Made by a program: the position numbers and the translations under genes. The notes beneath the pieces were generated by a model. It saw only the letters and a list, made by a program, of their open reading frames with translations, did not search any database and was not told the DNA's origin. Below are positions 33,831-42,291 of a stretch of 64,000 bases of DNA, piece by piece. This stretch comes from an uncultured Lachnospiraceae bacterium (GTDB lineage: Bacteria; Bacillota; Clostridia; Lachnospirales; Lachnospiraceae), in contig CAMEDC010000008.1 in NCBI GenBank assembly GCA_945913255.1, forward strand, positions 1-64,000, given 5' to 3'. Each line of letters starts with the position of its first letter. Position 1 is the stretch's first letter.

Positions 33831-34817
33831 TTATTTCTCTGGATAAAGCCAGCCTGCGTATTCCATAATGGACTGGTTTTCCATTCTTTTATCGGATTTC
33901 TGCATCTGTTTCCGGTAATCGCGGGGAGACATCTGCATGATTTTGATAAAATAGCGGTTAAAGCTGGAGACGGAATGAAATCCCACGGTTTCCGAAATAT
34001 TCAGAATGGAATCCTCAGTGCTTCTCAGCAGATTGCAGGCCTTTGTAATCCGGGTATTGTTTACAAAATCCAGAGGAGAGGTGCCCATGATGTCGTGGAA
34101 TACGCGGCGAAAATGGGTCGGACTCCAATGGCATAGGTCAGCCAGATATTCTATGGAAAACTGGCTGCTGTAATTTTCTTCAATATAGTCTAAGGCAGGG
34201 GCAATGACAAGGGCGTTGTCCTTGTCTTCTTCCTGGCTCGGAGCAGCCTCGGCGGCTCCGGTATCCGAATTGCCATCCTCATTTTTCTCCAGTGTTTCAA
34301 TTCGCAAAAGTTCAATGTATAAAGACAGCAAAAGACCTTTGGCACTCAGCTGATAGCTGGGTTTCTGCTCTTCCAGTTCCCGTATGACGGACAGGACAAG
34401 CTCATAAACCTGCGGATGATCGGTTCGGTTTAAAATAGGCAGGAAACCATGGGAAGAGTAAATCGAAAAATCGAAATTTTTCCATGTGGCAGGCAGCATA
34501 TTGCGAAACAGCTCCTGCGGATCAAAATAAATATAAGACCAGTGGCTCTCCGTACCGGGTGTACTATATGTAGTGTGCGGAACGTTTTTGGGAATCACGG
34601 TGACATCCCCTGCCTTGAAGGATAGGGGTTCTCCGAAAAATTCAATGCATCCGCTGTCTGAGTGGCAGATACCGATTTCCAGACAGTTATGGAAATGCAG
34701 TCGTCCGCTGGGAACATCCGATATTTTCCAGTAATCTCCGGACAGAAGCAGCACGGGAAAATGCATGGGCAGATAGTAACTTCTGTATTCCGTGACAACA
34801 CCTTTCTGTTTTGCCAT
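33831..34817 (-). CDS. AraC-family transcriptional regulator with cupin sensor
   Basis: A 328-residue regulator. Residues 40-110 form a cupin-type sugar-sensing domain (HFHNCLEIGICHSDSG, FKAGDVTVIPKNVPHTTYS). Residues 215-310 form the AraC domain with two helix-turn-helices (SIEYLADLCHWSPTHFRRVFH; ILNISETVGFHSVSSFNRYF; MSPRDYRKQM). AAAGGAAG precedes the ATG. It is transcribed away from the pectin-type transporter operon that begins at 35344, the usual arrangement for the activator of such a locus. It converges tail to tail with leuA-araC, with only 2 bases between the stop codons. Confidence 0.9.
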   Translation of the reverse strand: MAKQKGVVTEYRSYYLPMHFPVLLLSGDYWKISDVPSGRLHFHNCLEIGICHSDSGCIEFFGEPLSFKAGDVTVIPKNVPHTTYSTPGTESHWSYIYFDPQELFRNMLPATWKNFDFSIYSSHGFLPILNRTDHPQVYELVLSVIRELEEQKPSYQLSAKGLLLSLYIELLRIETLEKNEDGNSDTGAAEAAPSQEEDKDNALVIAPALDYIEENYSSQFSIEYLADLCHWSPTHFRRVFHDIMGTSPLDFVNNTRITKACNLLRSTEDSILNISETVGFHSVSSFNRYFIKIMQMSPRDYRKQMQKSDKRMENQSIMEYAGWLYPEK

Positions 34818-34846
34818 AATAATCTTCCTTTCATTATCTTTACATA

Positions 34847-35003
34847 CTGTAACTATTCAGAGCCCATTCGCAAAATCGCCTCTTCGAGGCTTTCCTTTTG
34901 CTCATGTTGGGCTTCTCACCATATAAATTTTCAAAAATATGTTCATTCATGCAAGCATGATTCACATATTTATTGAAAATTTGCATGGCTCTGAATAGTT
35001 ACT
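34847..35003. repeat. Long imperfect palindromic element, MITE-like
   Basis: The ends GTAACTATTCAGAGCC (34848-34863) and GGCTCTGAATAGTTAC (34987-35002) are perfect inverted copies of 16 bases, about 155 bases apart outer to outer. Inside are further pairings: GCCTC-TTC-GAGGC, and AAATTTTCAA...TTGAAAATTT around an ATGCAAGCAT core. The whole element would fold into one large hairpin. It contains no open frame. The remaining 35004-35343 is AT-rich and holds only a promoter candidate. Confidence 0.8.
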
Positions 35004-35239
35004 ACATACTATATATAGCAATCAAATCGAATAAAATCAACCATAACTTTGTGTAACCACATCTCTTTTCGTTCATAATTCGGTTACATTTTCTTTAAAA
35101 TAAATCCACAAACAAACAAAACCCACATCAAATTGCCCACGAATATCACTTCAAAAAAGGGAAAAATAGGCAAAAACACTACCTACCGAAAAACGAACAT
35201 TTTCTATAATGTTCGATTTTGCATAGTTTTTTGAGCGTA

Positions 35240-35270
35240 TTGCTTAGAAAAAGTCGTCGACATGTATGAT
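35240..35270 (+). promoter_or_regulatory. Candidate promoter of the oligosaccharide transporter operon
   Basis: TTGCTT (35240-35245) and TATGAT (35265-35270) with a 19-base spacer are the best pair found before the operon. The long spacer fits a promoter that needs an activator such as the divergent AraC protein. The element is weak by eye. Confidence 0.35.
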
Positions 35271-35343
35271 AATATGCTTATAAAGTTACAAAAACTGTAC
35301 AAATTGACGATGATTTTACAGTGTGCATTGGAGGAGGTCAGAT

Positions 35344-36297
35344 ATGGCAAAAAAGAGTGATGCCAATAAGGTAGCAGTTAGGACCAAAACCACCTGGAAA
35401 CACGCCTTCAAAAGAGACTGGCAGTTGTATCTGCTTTTGTTGTTCCCGCTGGTGATGGTGTTCCTTTTCAACTATGCTTCTTATCCCGGTTTGAGAATCG
35501 CATTTATGGATTATAAGCCTGCTAAGGGATATTCAGGCAGCGAATGGGTCGGATGGGCCACCTTCCAGAAGATTTTCAAGGATCCGGATTTTATCCGTGC
35601 ACTGAGAAACTCATTGATATTCAATATAGCAGATTTGCTGGTGAGCTTCCCGATGCCGATTATCCTGGCACTGATTTTAAATGAACTCCGTTATCCCAAG
35701 TTCAAAAAGGTTTCGCAGACGATACTGTATCTGCCGCACTTCCTTTCCTGGGCAATCATCGGAAGCGTGGCGCTGACCATGTTCAAGCCTTCCAGCGGTC
35801 TGGTGAATATCGCACTGATGAATGCAGGAATTATAGAAGAAGGTATTCCTTTCCTGAATGAGCCGTATCACTGGGCAGTGACTTATCTGCTGATTGGCGT
35901 ATGGCAGGGCATGGGATGGGGAACCATCCTGTATCTGGCAGCAATCACCGGAATCAGCGGAGAACTTTACGAAGCGGCGATGATTGACGGTGCGGGAAGA
36001 TGGAAACGTATGTGGTACATCACACTTCCCGGTATCAAGAGTACGATAGTAACACTGCTGATTATGAACCTTGGTCGTGTCATGGGAAGTAATCTGGAGC
36101 GTCTGACAGCTCTCGGAAATACCCAGGTCAAGGAATTCCAGTATCAGCTGGCAGTTTACATATATGCAAAAGGTATCGGAAACAACAAGTTCAGTATGGC
36201 GACAGCCGTTGGTTTGTTCCAGTCACTGGTAGGTCTGATACTGGTACTCCTGTCTGACAAGATTGCCAAGAAACTCGGCGAAGACGGATTACTGTAG
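35344..36297 (+). CDS. Carbohydrate ABC transporter permease (LplB-like)
   Basis: First gene of an oligosaccharide import operon. The 317-residue permease has six membrane helices, a basic N-terminus (KHAFKRDWQLYLLLLFPL) and the ATPase-contact loop ELYEAAMIDGAGRWKRMWYITLPGI. It belongs to the LplB/YteP group used for pectin-type and other complex oligosaccharides. GGAGGAGG lies just before ATG 35344; the track start 7 codons upstream is a GTG overlapping that site. No ATPase gene is present in the operon, so a shared MsmX-type ATPase encoded elsewhere probably serves it. Confidence 0.9.
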   Translation: MAKKSDANKVAVRTKTTWKHAFKRDWQLYLLLLFPLVMVFLFNYASYPGLRIAFMDYKPAKGYSGSEWVGWATFQKIFKDPDFIRALRNSLIFNIADLLVSFPMPIILALILNELRYPKFKKVSQTILYLPHFLSWAIIGSVALTMFKPSSGLVNIALMNAGIIEEGIPFLNEPYHWAVTYLLIGVWQGMGWGTILYLAAITGISGELYEAAMIDGAGRWKRMWYITLPGIKSTIVTLLIMNLGRVMGSNLERLTALGNTQVKEFQYQLAVYIYAKGIGNNKFSMATAVGLFQSLVGLILVLLSDKIAKKLGEDGLL

Positions 36298-36309
36298 GAG
36301 GTGAGCAGA

Positions 36310-37239
36310 GTGAGTAAGAAAGATAAAAATACTTCAGAAATGACAACCTCCGCAGGCGGAGCACGTGCCATCAATAAATTTCGTATCGGTGATGTAATTA
36401 TGATGGCTGTCATCATAATCCTCTGTGCGACCTGTGTACTTCCGTTTATTCACGTAGCGGCAAAATCCATTTCGGGCAACACTGCAGTTATGTCAAAGTC
36501 CGTTTACTTCTGGCCGAAGGATATTACGTTTGATGCGTTCAAGCGTGTGTTCGGAGATGAATCCATGATGTATTCCATGGGCTTTTCCGCAATCGTTACC
36601 CTGGTATTTACCATTCTCGGTATGCTGGTATGTACCTGTGCCGCGTATCCTCTTTCCAAAAAGAGATTAAAAGGAAGAAAAGTACTGACCTTCCTGCTGA
36701 TGGTACCCATGTATTTTAATGCAGGTGTCATTCCCGCTTATCTGCTGTATCAGGATTTGCATGTTCTGGATACCGTGTGGGTATTGATTCTGCCTTTGAT
36801 TTACTCTTCCTACAATATGCTGATTATGAAGAACTTTTTCATGAGTACCATTCCGGATAGTTTGGAAGAATCCGCATTTCTGGATGGAGCAACCAATTTC
36901 CAGATACTCTGGAAGATAGTACTTCCGTTGTCAAAACCGATTTTGGCGACATTGTCCCTGTTCTATGCGGTAGGCCGTTGGAATTCCTACGCCGATAACA
37001 TGTACTTTACCAGAGATGCCAAACTGAAGATGATTCAGTATAAGTTGTATCAGCTGGTAGCATCTGCTACAGAAGCACAGACGGCATCCCTTGCAGATAC
37101 AGGCGGTGTCAGCCAGTCCACACCTGAGGTATTGCAGGCGGCAAGCATTATGTTTGTTACGATTCCGATTATCATTATTTATCCGTTCCTGCAGAAGTAT
37201 TTCGTACAGGGAACCATGATTGGAGCCGTCAAAGGCTAA
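36310..37239 (+). CDS. Carbohydrate ABC transporter permease (YtcP-like)
   Basis: Second permease of the importer, 309 residues, with six helices and the contact loop SLEESAFLDGATNFQILWKIVLPLSKP. A polar N-terminus of about 25 residues precedes helix 1. The start is a GTG at 36310, 8 bases after AGGAGG (36296-36301); the track's GTG 36301 overlaps that site. It pairs with the LplB-like protein as a heterodimer. A pair of strong stem-loops follows before the receptor gene. Confidence 0.9.
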   Translation: MSKKDKNTSEMTTSAGGARAINKFRIGDVIMMAVIIILCATCVLPFIHVAAKSISGNTAVMSKSVYFWPKDITFDAFKRVFGDESMMYSMGFSAIVTLVFTILGMLVCTCAAYPLSKKRLKGRKVLTFLLMVPMYFNAGVIPAYLLYQDLHVLDTVWVLILPLIYSSYNMLIMKNFFMSTIPDSLEESAFLDGATNFQILWKIVLPLSKPILATLSLFYAVGRWNSYADNMYFTRDAKLKMIQYKLYQLVASATEAQTASLADTGGVSQSTPEVLQAASIMFVTIPIIIIYPFLQKYFVQGTMIGAVKG

Positions 37240-37241
37240 AA

Positions 37242-37322
37242 AAGAACTTAGAAGCTCTAAGCATGCAAAGGACGCATGCCAAGACCTTCTAAGTTCTTCG
37301 AAGAATCGCAAGCGATTCTTCC
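37242..37322 (+). promoter_or_regulatory. Double intercistronic stem-loop before the receptor gene
   Basis: AAGAACTTAGAAG (37242-37254) pairs perfectly with CTTCTAAGTTCTT (37286-37298), enclosing GCATGC...GCATGC. It is followed by GAAGAATCGC-AA-GCGATTCTTC (37300-37321). There is no T run, so these look like RNA-processing or stabilising structures rather than terminators. They would favour accumulation of the downstream receptor mRNA. Confidence 0.7.
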
Positions 37323-37411
37323 GGTATGAAGCAAGTTTAATATATGGTAGTTTCCCGGATGGCCGGGTATCAATAAACTATACACCTATATTTATTAAGG
37401 AGGATTTCATT

Positions 37412-39136
37412 ATGAAGAAGAATACTCTTCAGAAGCTTCTTGCCACAGCACTTGTTGGTACTATGGTAATGAGCATGACCGCCTGCGGTGAAAAGGAGAC
37501 CACAACCGAGACTCCTTCCAGCAGCGAAACAAAGACTGAGAGCAGCGCAGCAGCTTCCAGCGATGCAGCACCTGCTGAAACCGTTGCAGGCATTGAAGGC
37601 TTTGAGCCTTTTGCAGAGAATGTTACTCTGCAGGTTCCTGTTTACGACCGTGGTGATTCCAGTAACGGATGTTCCGATGTTGAGAACAACTACTGGACCA
37701 ACTGGGTACAGGAGAACTTTGGTGACAAGTACAACATTACCGTAGAGTATGTTGGAATTACCCGTAGCGCAGTTATGAATGACTATGCTATGTTGGCAGC
37801 AGGTCAGGATCTGCCCACCATGTGTGTAGAGTATGACTATGATAAGCTGGCAAGCTGGCAGGCAGAGGGTTATCTGCAGCCCTACGACATCGAGCAGTTT
37901 AAGACCATCGCTCCTACCTACTGGCAGAATATGGTTGACAACGGTCTGGATGCAAAGACCCAGCTGGGTGGTGAGGACTACCTTGTTGTTGGTACAAGAC
38001 CTTACGGTCAGACAACTTACACTTTCTTAACCTGGTATCGTGAGGACTGGCTGAAGGAAGCCGGATTTACAGAGTATCCTCAGACCAACACAGAGCTGCT
38101 TGAGCTGTATGAAAAGCTGGTTCAGAACGGACATGAGGCTCCGCTGAGCGGCTCCAAGGTATCCGGTGCCGGCGCTGACCAGAACTATGGTTTCAGAAGC
38201 TATCCTCAGGATGAGATTACCTGGGCTACTACCGGTGACTACCAGATTCCCGCTCTGTCCACAGATGCACAGAAGAACTTCTTAAAATGGCAGAACACTC
38301 TGTACAACAAGGGTTATCTGAATCAGGAGTACTATCTGAGAGATGCTTCCGAAGTTGAAGCAGATTTCATCAACGGCAAGGCATTTACCTGGTCCGGTTA
38401 TGTATCTTCTACCATGAACGTACTGAGCTCCTTCTATGAGGCAAATCCCGATGGTGACCTTGGTGTTATCAAGTGCAGCGGTGAGTTTACCTATGATGAA
38501 GCTTGGGGATCTTCCAACTCTTACAGACCCGGCGGCCCTATGGGTGCATATGTTTCTTTCGCAAACGATGCAACCGAGGATGAGGTTAAGGCTGCTATGA
38601 TGTACCTTGAGTGGATGGCTCAGCCCGAGAACCTGTTCACCATGCAGTGGGGTATCGAAGGTGTGAACTTCAACTACAACGAAGCAGGCGATCCTGTTGC
38701 AGTCGGCGACCAGAAGGGTCTTGCTGAGCAGCAGGGACACAACAACAACGTTGACTACTGGATGGTTGTTACCGCTATCAAGTCTCTCGGCGATATCGAA
38801 AAAGACGTAGCTGCTATCGCTCCTCAGGGACTTCCTGAAGACTTCACACAGGATATTTTGGACAACTACTATGGTCAGTTGAAGCTGTATCAGTCCGGTT
38901 ACGCAAATGTTGACTGTCTGTTCGCATCTGCAATTGACGCTGTAAATGAGTACGGTACTTCCCTGAAAGAGGAAATTTATCCTGAGTATCGTGACAAGCT
39001 GACCATGTGCAAACCTGAAGAGTTCGATGCACTGTATGATGAGCTGAGCCAGAAGTATCTGGATGCAGGTTACCAGGCAGTTATCGACGGCAGAAAGGAA
39101 GCTTTTGACGCCGGTAAGACAACTCGTCTTCAGTAA
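37412..39136 (+). CDS. Oligosaccharide-binding lipoprotein of the ABC importer
   Basis: A 574-residue extracellular receptor anchored by a lipid. The signal ends in MSMTACGEKE, with the lipidated Cys, followed by a Ser/Thr/Ala-rich linker of about 45 residues. The mature part resembles LplA-type family 1 binding proteins (ENYWTNWVQENFGDKYNI, WYREDWLKEAGFTEYPQTNTELLELY, YLEWMAQPENLF). Codon use is visibly more restricted than in neighbouring genes, fitting high expression. AAGGAGG precedes ATG 37412; the track's extension upstream covers the stem-loops. The ligand is inferred from the downstream enzymes to be a rhamnogalacturonan fragment. Confidence 0.9.
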   Translation: MKKNTLQKLLATALVGTMVMSMTACGEKETTTETPSSSETKTESSAAASSDAAPAETVAGIEGFEPFAENVTLQVPVYDRGDSSNGCSDVENNYWTNWVQENFGDKYNITVEYVGITRSAVMNDYAMLAAGQDLPTMCVEYDYDKLASWQAEGYLQPYDIEQFKTIAPTYWQNMVDNGLDAKTQLGGEDYLVVGTRPYGQTTYTFLTWYREDWLKEAGFTEYPQTNTELLELYEKLVQNGHEAPLSGSKVSGAGADQNYGFRSYPQDEITWATTGDYQIPALSTDAQKNFLKWQNTLYNKGYLNQEYYLRDASEVEADFINGKAFTWSGYVSSTMNVLSSFYEANPDGDLGVIKCSGEFTYDEAWGSSNSYRPGGPMGAYVSFANDATEDEVKAAMMYLEWMAQPENLFTMQWGIEGVNFNYNEAGDPVAVGDQKGLAEQQGHNNNVDYWMVVTAIKSLGDIEKDVAAIAPQGLPEDFTQDILDNYYGQLKLYQSGYANVDCLFASAIDAVNEYGTSLKEEIYPEYRDKLTMCKPEEFDALYDELSQKYLDAGYQAVIDGRKEAFDAGKTTRLQ

Positions 39137-39178
39137 TTCATGAAATATCCAGCAGCACAGACTGATTGGAATTATATG

Positions 39179-39210
39179 GCCCCCCGGCAGTGTCTGGGGG
39201 GCTGTGTTTT
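39179..39210 (+). terminator. Terminator after the transporter operon
   Basis: GCCCCCC and GGGGGGC form a 7-base GC stem, with a TTTT tail a few bases later. It separates the transporter genes from the enzyme genes. Confidence 0.8.
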
Positions 39211-39272
39211 AACAAAAGCTGTAATCTTTTCCCATGAATTTAATACAGGGATAATCATTTTTTTCCCTTAAC

Positions 39273-39301
39273 TTGACACGAAATTCAGCGGTCAATACAT
39301 T
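39273..39301 (+). promoter_or_regulatory. Promoter of the GH105-CE12-GH112 unit
   Basis: A consensus TTGACA (39273-39278) is followed after 17 bases by TACATT (39296-39301). It lies about 50 bases before the GH105 start and indicates that the enzymes form their own transcription unit. Confidence 0.7.
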
Positions 39302-39353
39302 AAAATCATGGGAAAATATTATAGCATCCAGAAGCTATGGAACGGAGGAGTTT

Positions 39354-40406
39354 ATGTTAAAACTGGAATACGACAAAAAGCAGATTGAAGAGGTAATTGA
39401 CAAGATTGTCAGAAAGACAATGAACATGGATCTGACCTGGGACTGGCCCTGCGGTGTTGCTTATTATGGCATCAGTGAGGCCTATGAAAAAACAGGCAAA
39501 GAAGAATATCTGAAGCTGCTGAAGGACAGAGTGGATGAGTTGATTGATTTGGGTCTGCCGAAGGTCTGGACGGTCAATGCCTGCGCAATGGGTCATTGCC
39601 TGATAACTCTTTACAAGGCTACAAACGATAAAAAATATTATGATATCCTGATGAGCAAGGTAGAATATTTGACAAAGGATGCGCTTCGTTTCGGAGATAA
39701 TGTGCTGCAGCATACCGTTTCCGCAAACAATGATTTCCCGGAACAGGCATGGTGCGATACTCTGTTTATGGCAGCCTTCCTGTTGCTTCGTGTCGGAGTC
39801 ATGAACAAGGATGAAGCCATGATTGATGACGCATTGAATCAGTACTACTGGCACATCAAATACTTGCAGAATCCCAGCAGTGGATTTTATTATCACGGCT
39901 ATGACAATATTGCAGGAAATCATATGTCCGGCATCTATTGGGGAAGAGCAAATGCCTGGGCAGCCTTCACAATGGCACAGGTGGGAGGAATTTTGCCACA
40001 GTGCTACCTCTATCCGAAATATATTGATGTGGCCGGTTCTCTGAATGAACAGCTGGCTGCACTTAAGACAGTTCAGACAGAAAACGGTCTGTGGAGAACA
40101 GTTCTGGATGATCCGGAATCTTATGAAGAGATTTCCGCATCCGCCGGTATTGCAGCAGCAATGCTTACCAGAGGAAATCCTCTGCATTCCAAATATATCA
40201 ACAAGTCCATCAAAGGCTTGCTTGCCAATGTCAGCGAGGACGGAAAAGTGATGAACGTTTCCGGCGGTACAGCAGTGATGAGAGACAAGGAAGGTTACAG
40301 AGGGATTCCGAATGCATATATTCAGGGATGGGGACAGGGACTTGCTCTTGCATTTTTCTCCACGCTGCTTGTTTCAGATGAGATCGAAAAGGATGGTGCA
40401 CTTTAA
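39354..40406 (+). CDS. GH105 unsaturated rhamnogalacturonyl/glucuronyl hydrolase
   Basis: GH105 enzymes remove the unsaturated uronic acid left at the non-reducing end by pectin lyases. The 350-residue protein is an alpha/alpha barrel without signal peptide, of normal length for YteR/YesR. Motifs are TWDWPCGVAYYGI, the catalytic Asp in EQAWCDTLFMAAFLL, GIYWGRANAWAAF, ISASAGIAAAML and the closing YIQGWGQGLALAFF. CGGAGG precedes ATG 39354; the track's longer start overlaps the promoter. The CE12 gene begins 3 bases after its stop. Confidence 0.88.
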   Translation: MLKLEYDKKQIEEVIDKIVRKTMNMDLTWDWPCGVAYYGISEAYEKTGKEEYLKLLKDRVDELIDLGLPKVWTVNACAMGHCLITLYKATNDKKYYDILMSKVEYLTKDALRFGDNVLQHTVSANNDFPEQAWCDTLFMAAFLLLRVGVMNKDEAMIDDALNQYYWHIKYLQNPSSGFYYHGYDNIAGNHMSGIYWGRANAWAAFTMAQVGGILPQCYLYPKYIDVAGSLNEQLAALKTVQTENGLWRTVLDDPESYEEISASAGIAAAMLTRGNPLHSKYINKSIKGLLANVSEDGKVMNVSGGTAVMRDKEGYRGIPNAYIQGWGQGLALAFFSTLLVSDEIEKDGAL

Positions 40407-40408
40407 AA

Positions 40409-42208
40409 ATGTTTCGCAGGAATTTCCTGTTCGGTGTAGATTCCGATACGGCTAATGTAATCGGTGTGACTGCTTCGGACATTTACCAGCCCGGAAAGGG
40501 CTATGGATTTGTAACAGAACAGAATAGACGGGAACAGGAACTCCTGAAGATTTCAGAGCTGAATTCAGGTTTTGATACGGTTTACTGGTATCAGGATGAA
40601 AATCTGACGCACCTGCAGAATGATGAATCGGGTTGTTTTCTGGATTCCGATGCGGAGATTTCGCTTCTGGAAAAAAAGAACGGTGAGGTACAGGAAGGAG
40701 AGCACAGAAGAATTCCTCTTTCCTTTAAAGTAGATGTGCCCCGACAGGGAAACTATAAGGTGACAATCACAATTCGCACGGGAGAACCGATGAAAAACGT
40801 GTTGATTTTTACCGGCAGACGTCGCCTCGGATTTTTGGGAGACATTCCGGGAAATTCCGTGTTTACGCATGCCATGATGGTAAATGTATGTGATATCGTT
40901 CCCAGAGGTCAGACTAGGATTTATACGGATAAAACCTTGGATATTACAGTGGTGGCCGATAAACCCAGAATCAGTGAAATCAACATTTTGGAGACAGTGT
41001 GCCCTACCATTTATATTGCGGGGGATTCTACTGTTACCGATCAGAGTGCGGATTACCCCTATGCACCGGGAACCAGTTATTCCGGATGGGGGCAGATGAT
41101 AACAGCTTACATGAATGACAAAATCGCTGTTTCCAACCATGCCCATTCGGGATTGACAACGGACAGCTTCCGCAAAGAAGGACATTATGCGGTAATCGAC
41201 CAATACAGCAAGCCAAGAGACTTTTTCTTTTATCAGTTCGGACACAATGACCAGAAACTGGAGGATTTAAAGGCAAGGGGCGGCTATCAGACAAATCTGT
41301 TGCGCTATATCAGTGAGTGCCGGGATAAGGGTGCTTATCCGGTAATTGTGACACCGATTGCGAGAAATACCTGGAAAGGTAACGATGGCAGCTATAATGA
41401 TTTGCTTGCTGAGTATGCCGAGAGCTGCAAGGAGGTAGGAAGACTTGCAGAGGTTCCGGTGATTGATTTGCACAAATGCAGCATGGACTTTGTCATGAAG
41501 ATGGGTTTGGAAGCCTCCAAGGCTTACTTTTTCCCCAATGACTATACCCACAGCAATGATTATGGTGCCTATTTTATGGCGGGACTTGTGGCAAAGGAAA
41601 TTGTCAGAGTCTGCGGGCATCATCAGGAGCCGGGATATCGTTTCCTTGCAAAGTGTGTAACGGAAGGGTTCGGTGCATGGCCTCCTGCGGAAAAAATTGT
41701 TTTGCCGGTAAAGCCGAAGCGGTATGAGAATGTAACAAATCCGGCAGAAGGGGCAAAGCTTCTTTCTGAAATAGAAAATCTGAATCAGCCTGCGGACAGA
41801 GTGGCTGTTCTTGATATGATTATCAAGACGGCGCGGTTTTTTCCGACGAATGTATATAATGATATGTTTACGGATGTGGTGGGGCATGAATGGTATGCAG
41901 GTACCGTCGAATGTGCTTACCAGAATGGTATGATAGATGCCGGTCTTGTGGAAAACGGTTGTTTTCATCCTGAAAAGGCAGTTACTCTGGAAGAATTTCT
42001 TGTATTCGCCATGAATGGATATAAGAGCAGAAAGGCGTTGCCGAAAGAGACAGCCTGTGCCTATGACGACAAATGCAGAGATTTTACAAGAGCTTATGTA
42101 AGAGCGGCTTGTGCAATCGGATTGGTTCCTTCGGATGGAAGTACGGATTTGCAACATATTGTGACAAGAGGGGAAGCAGTCGATCTTTGCCGGAAACTGA
42201 ATGTGTGA
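40409..42208 (+). CDS. CE12-type rhamnogalacturonan acetylesterase with SLH-like C-terminus
   Basis: The 599-residue protein has three parts. Residues 1-190 form a beta-sandwich, carbohydrate-binding-like region. Residues 190-410 are an SGNH esterase of the rhamnogalacturonan acetylesterase group: YIAGDSTVTDQ with the catalytic Ser, GLTTDSF, QFGHNDQK and the DYTHSND Asp/His pair. Residues 445-599 contain two or three S-layer-homology-like repeats (FTDVVGHEWYAGTVECAYQNGMI; RAYVRAACAIGLV). No signal peptide is visible, which conflicts with cell-wall attachment through SLH. The enzyme may act on imported oligosaccharides, with the repeats serving another role. GH105 precedes it. Confidence 0.82.
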   Translation: MFRRNFLFGVDSDTANVIGVTASDIYQPGKGYGFVTEQNRREQELLKISELNSGFDTVYWYQDENLTHLQNDESGCFLDSDAEISLLEKKNGEVQEGEHRRIPLSFKVDVPRQGNYKVTITIRTGEPMKNVLIFTGRRRLGFLGDIPGNSVFTHAMMVNVCDIVPRGQTRIYTDKTLDITVVADKPRISEINILETVCPTIYIAGDSTVTDQSADYPYAPGTSYSGWGQMITAYMNDKIAVSNHAHSGLTTDSFRKEGHYAVIDQYSKPRDFFFYQFGHNDQKLEDLKARGGYQTNLLRYISECRDKGAYPVIVTPIARNTWKGNDGSYNDLLAEYAESCKEVGRLAEVPVIDLHKCSMDFVMKMGLEASKAYFFPNDYTHSNDYGAYFMAGLVAKEIVRVCGHHQEPGYRFLAKCVTEGFGAWPPAEKIVLPVKPKRYENVTNPAEGAKLLSEIENLNQPADRVAVLDMIIKTARFFPTNVYNDMFTDVVGHEWYAGTVECAYQNGMIDAGLVENGCFHPEKAVTLEEFLVFAMNGYKSRKALPKETACAYDDKCRDFTRAYVRAACAIGLVPSDGSTDLQHIVTRGEAVDLCRKLNV

Positions 42209-42291
42209 ATCAAAAGCGCGAACGTGCGAATTTTAATAAAGAATAATTCGTAAAAAAATAAAGAATGAAGAAAGTGCAGGGAGGAGAGAAG

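Noticed and set aside
41267-42157. Minus-strand ORF of 296 residues opposite the CE12 esterase
   Set aside because: The plus strand is clearly coding (SGNH and SLH motifs); the antisense translation shows no domain.
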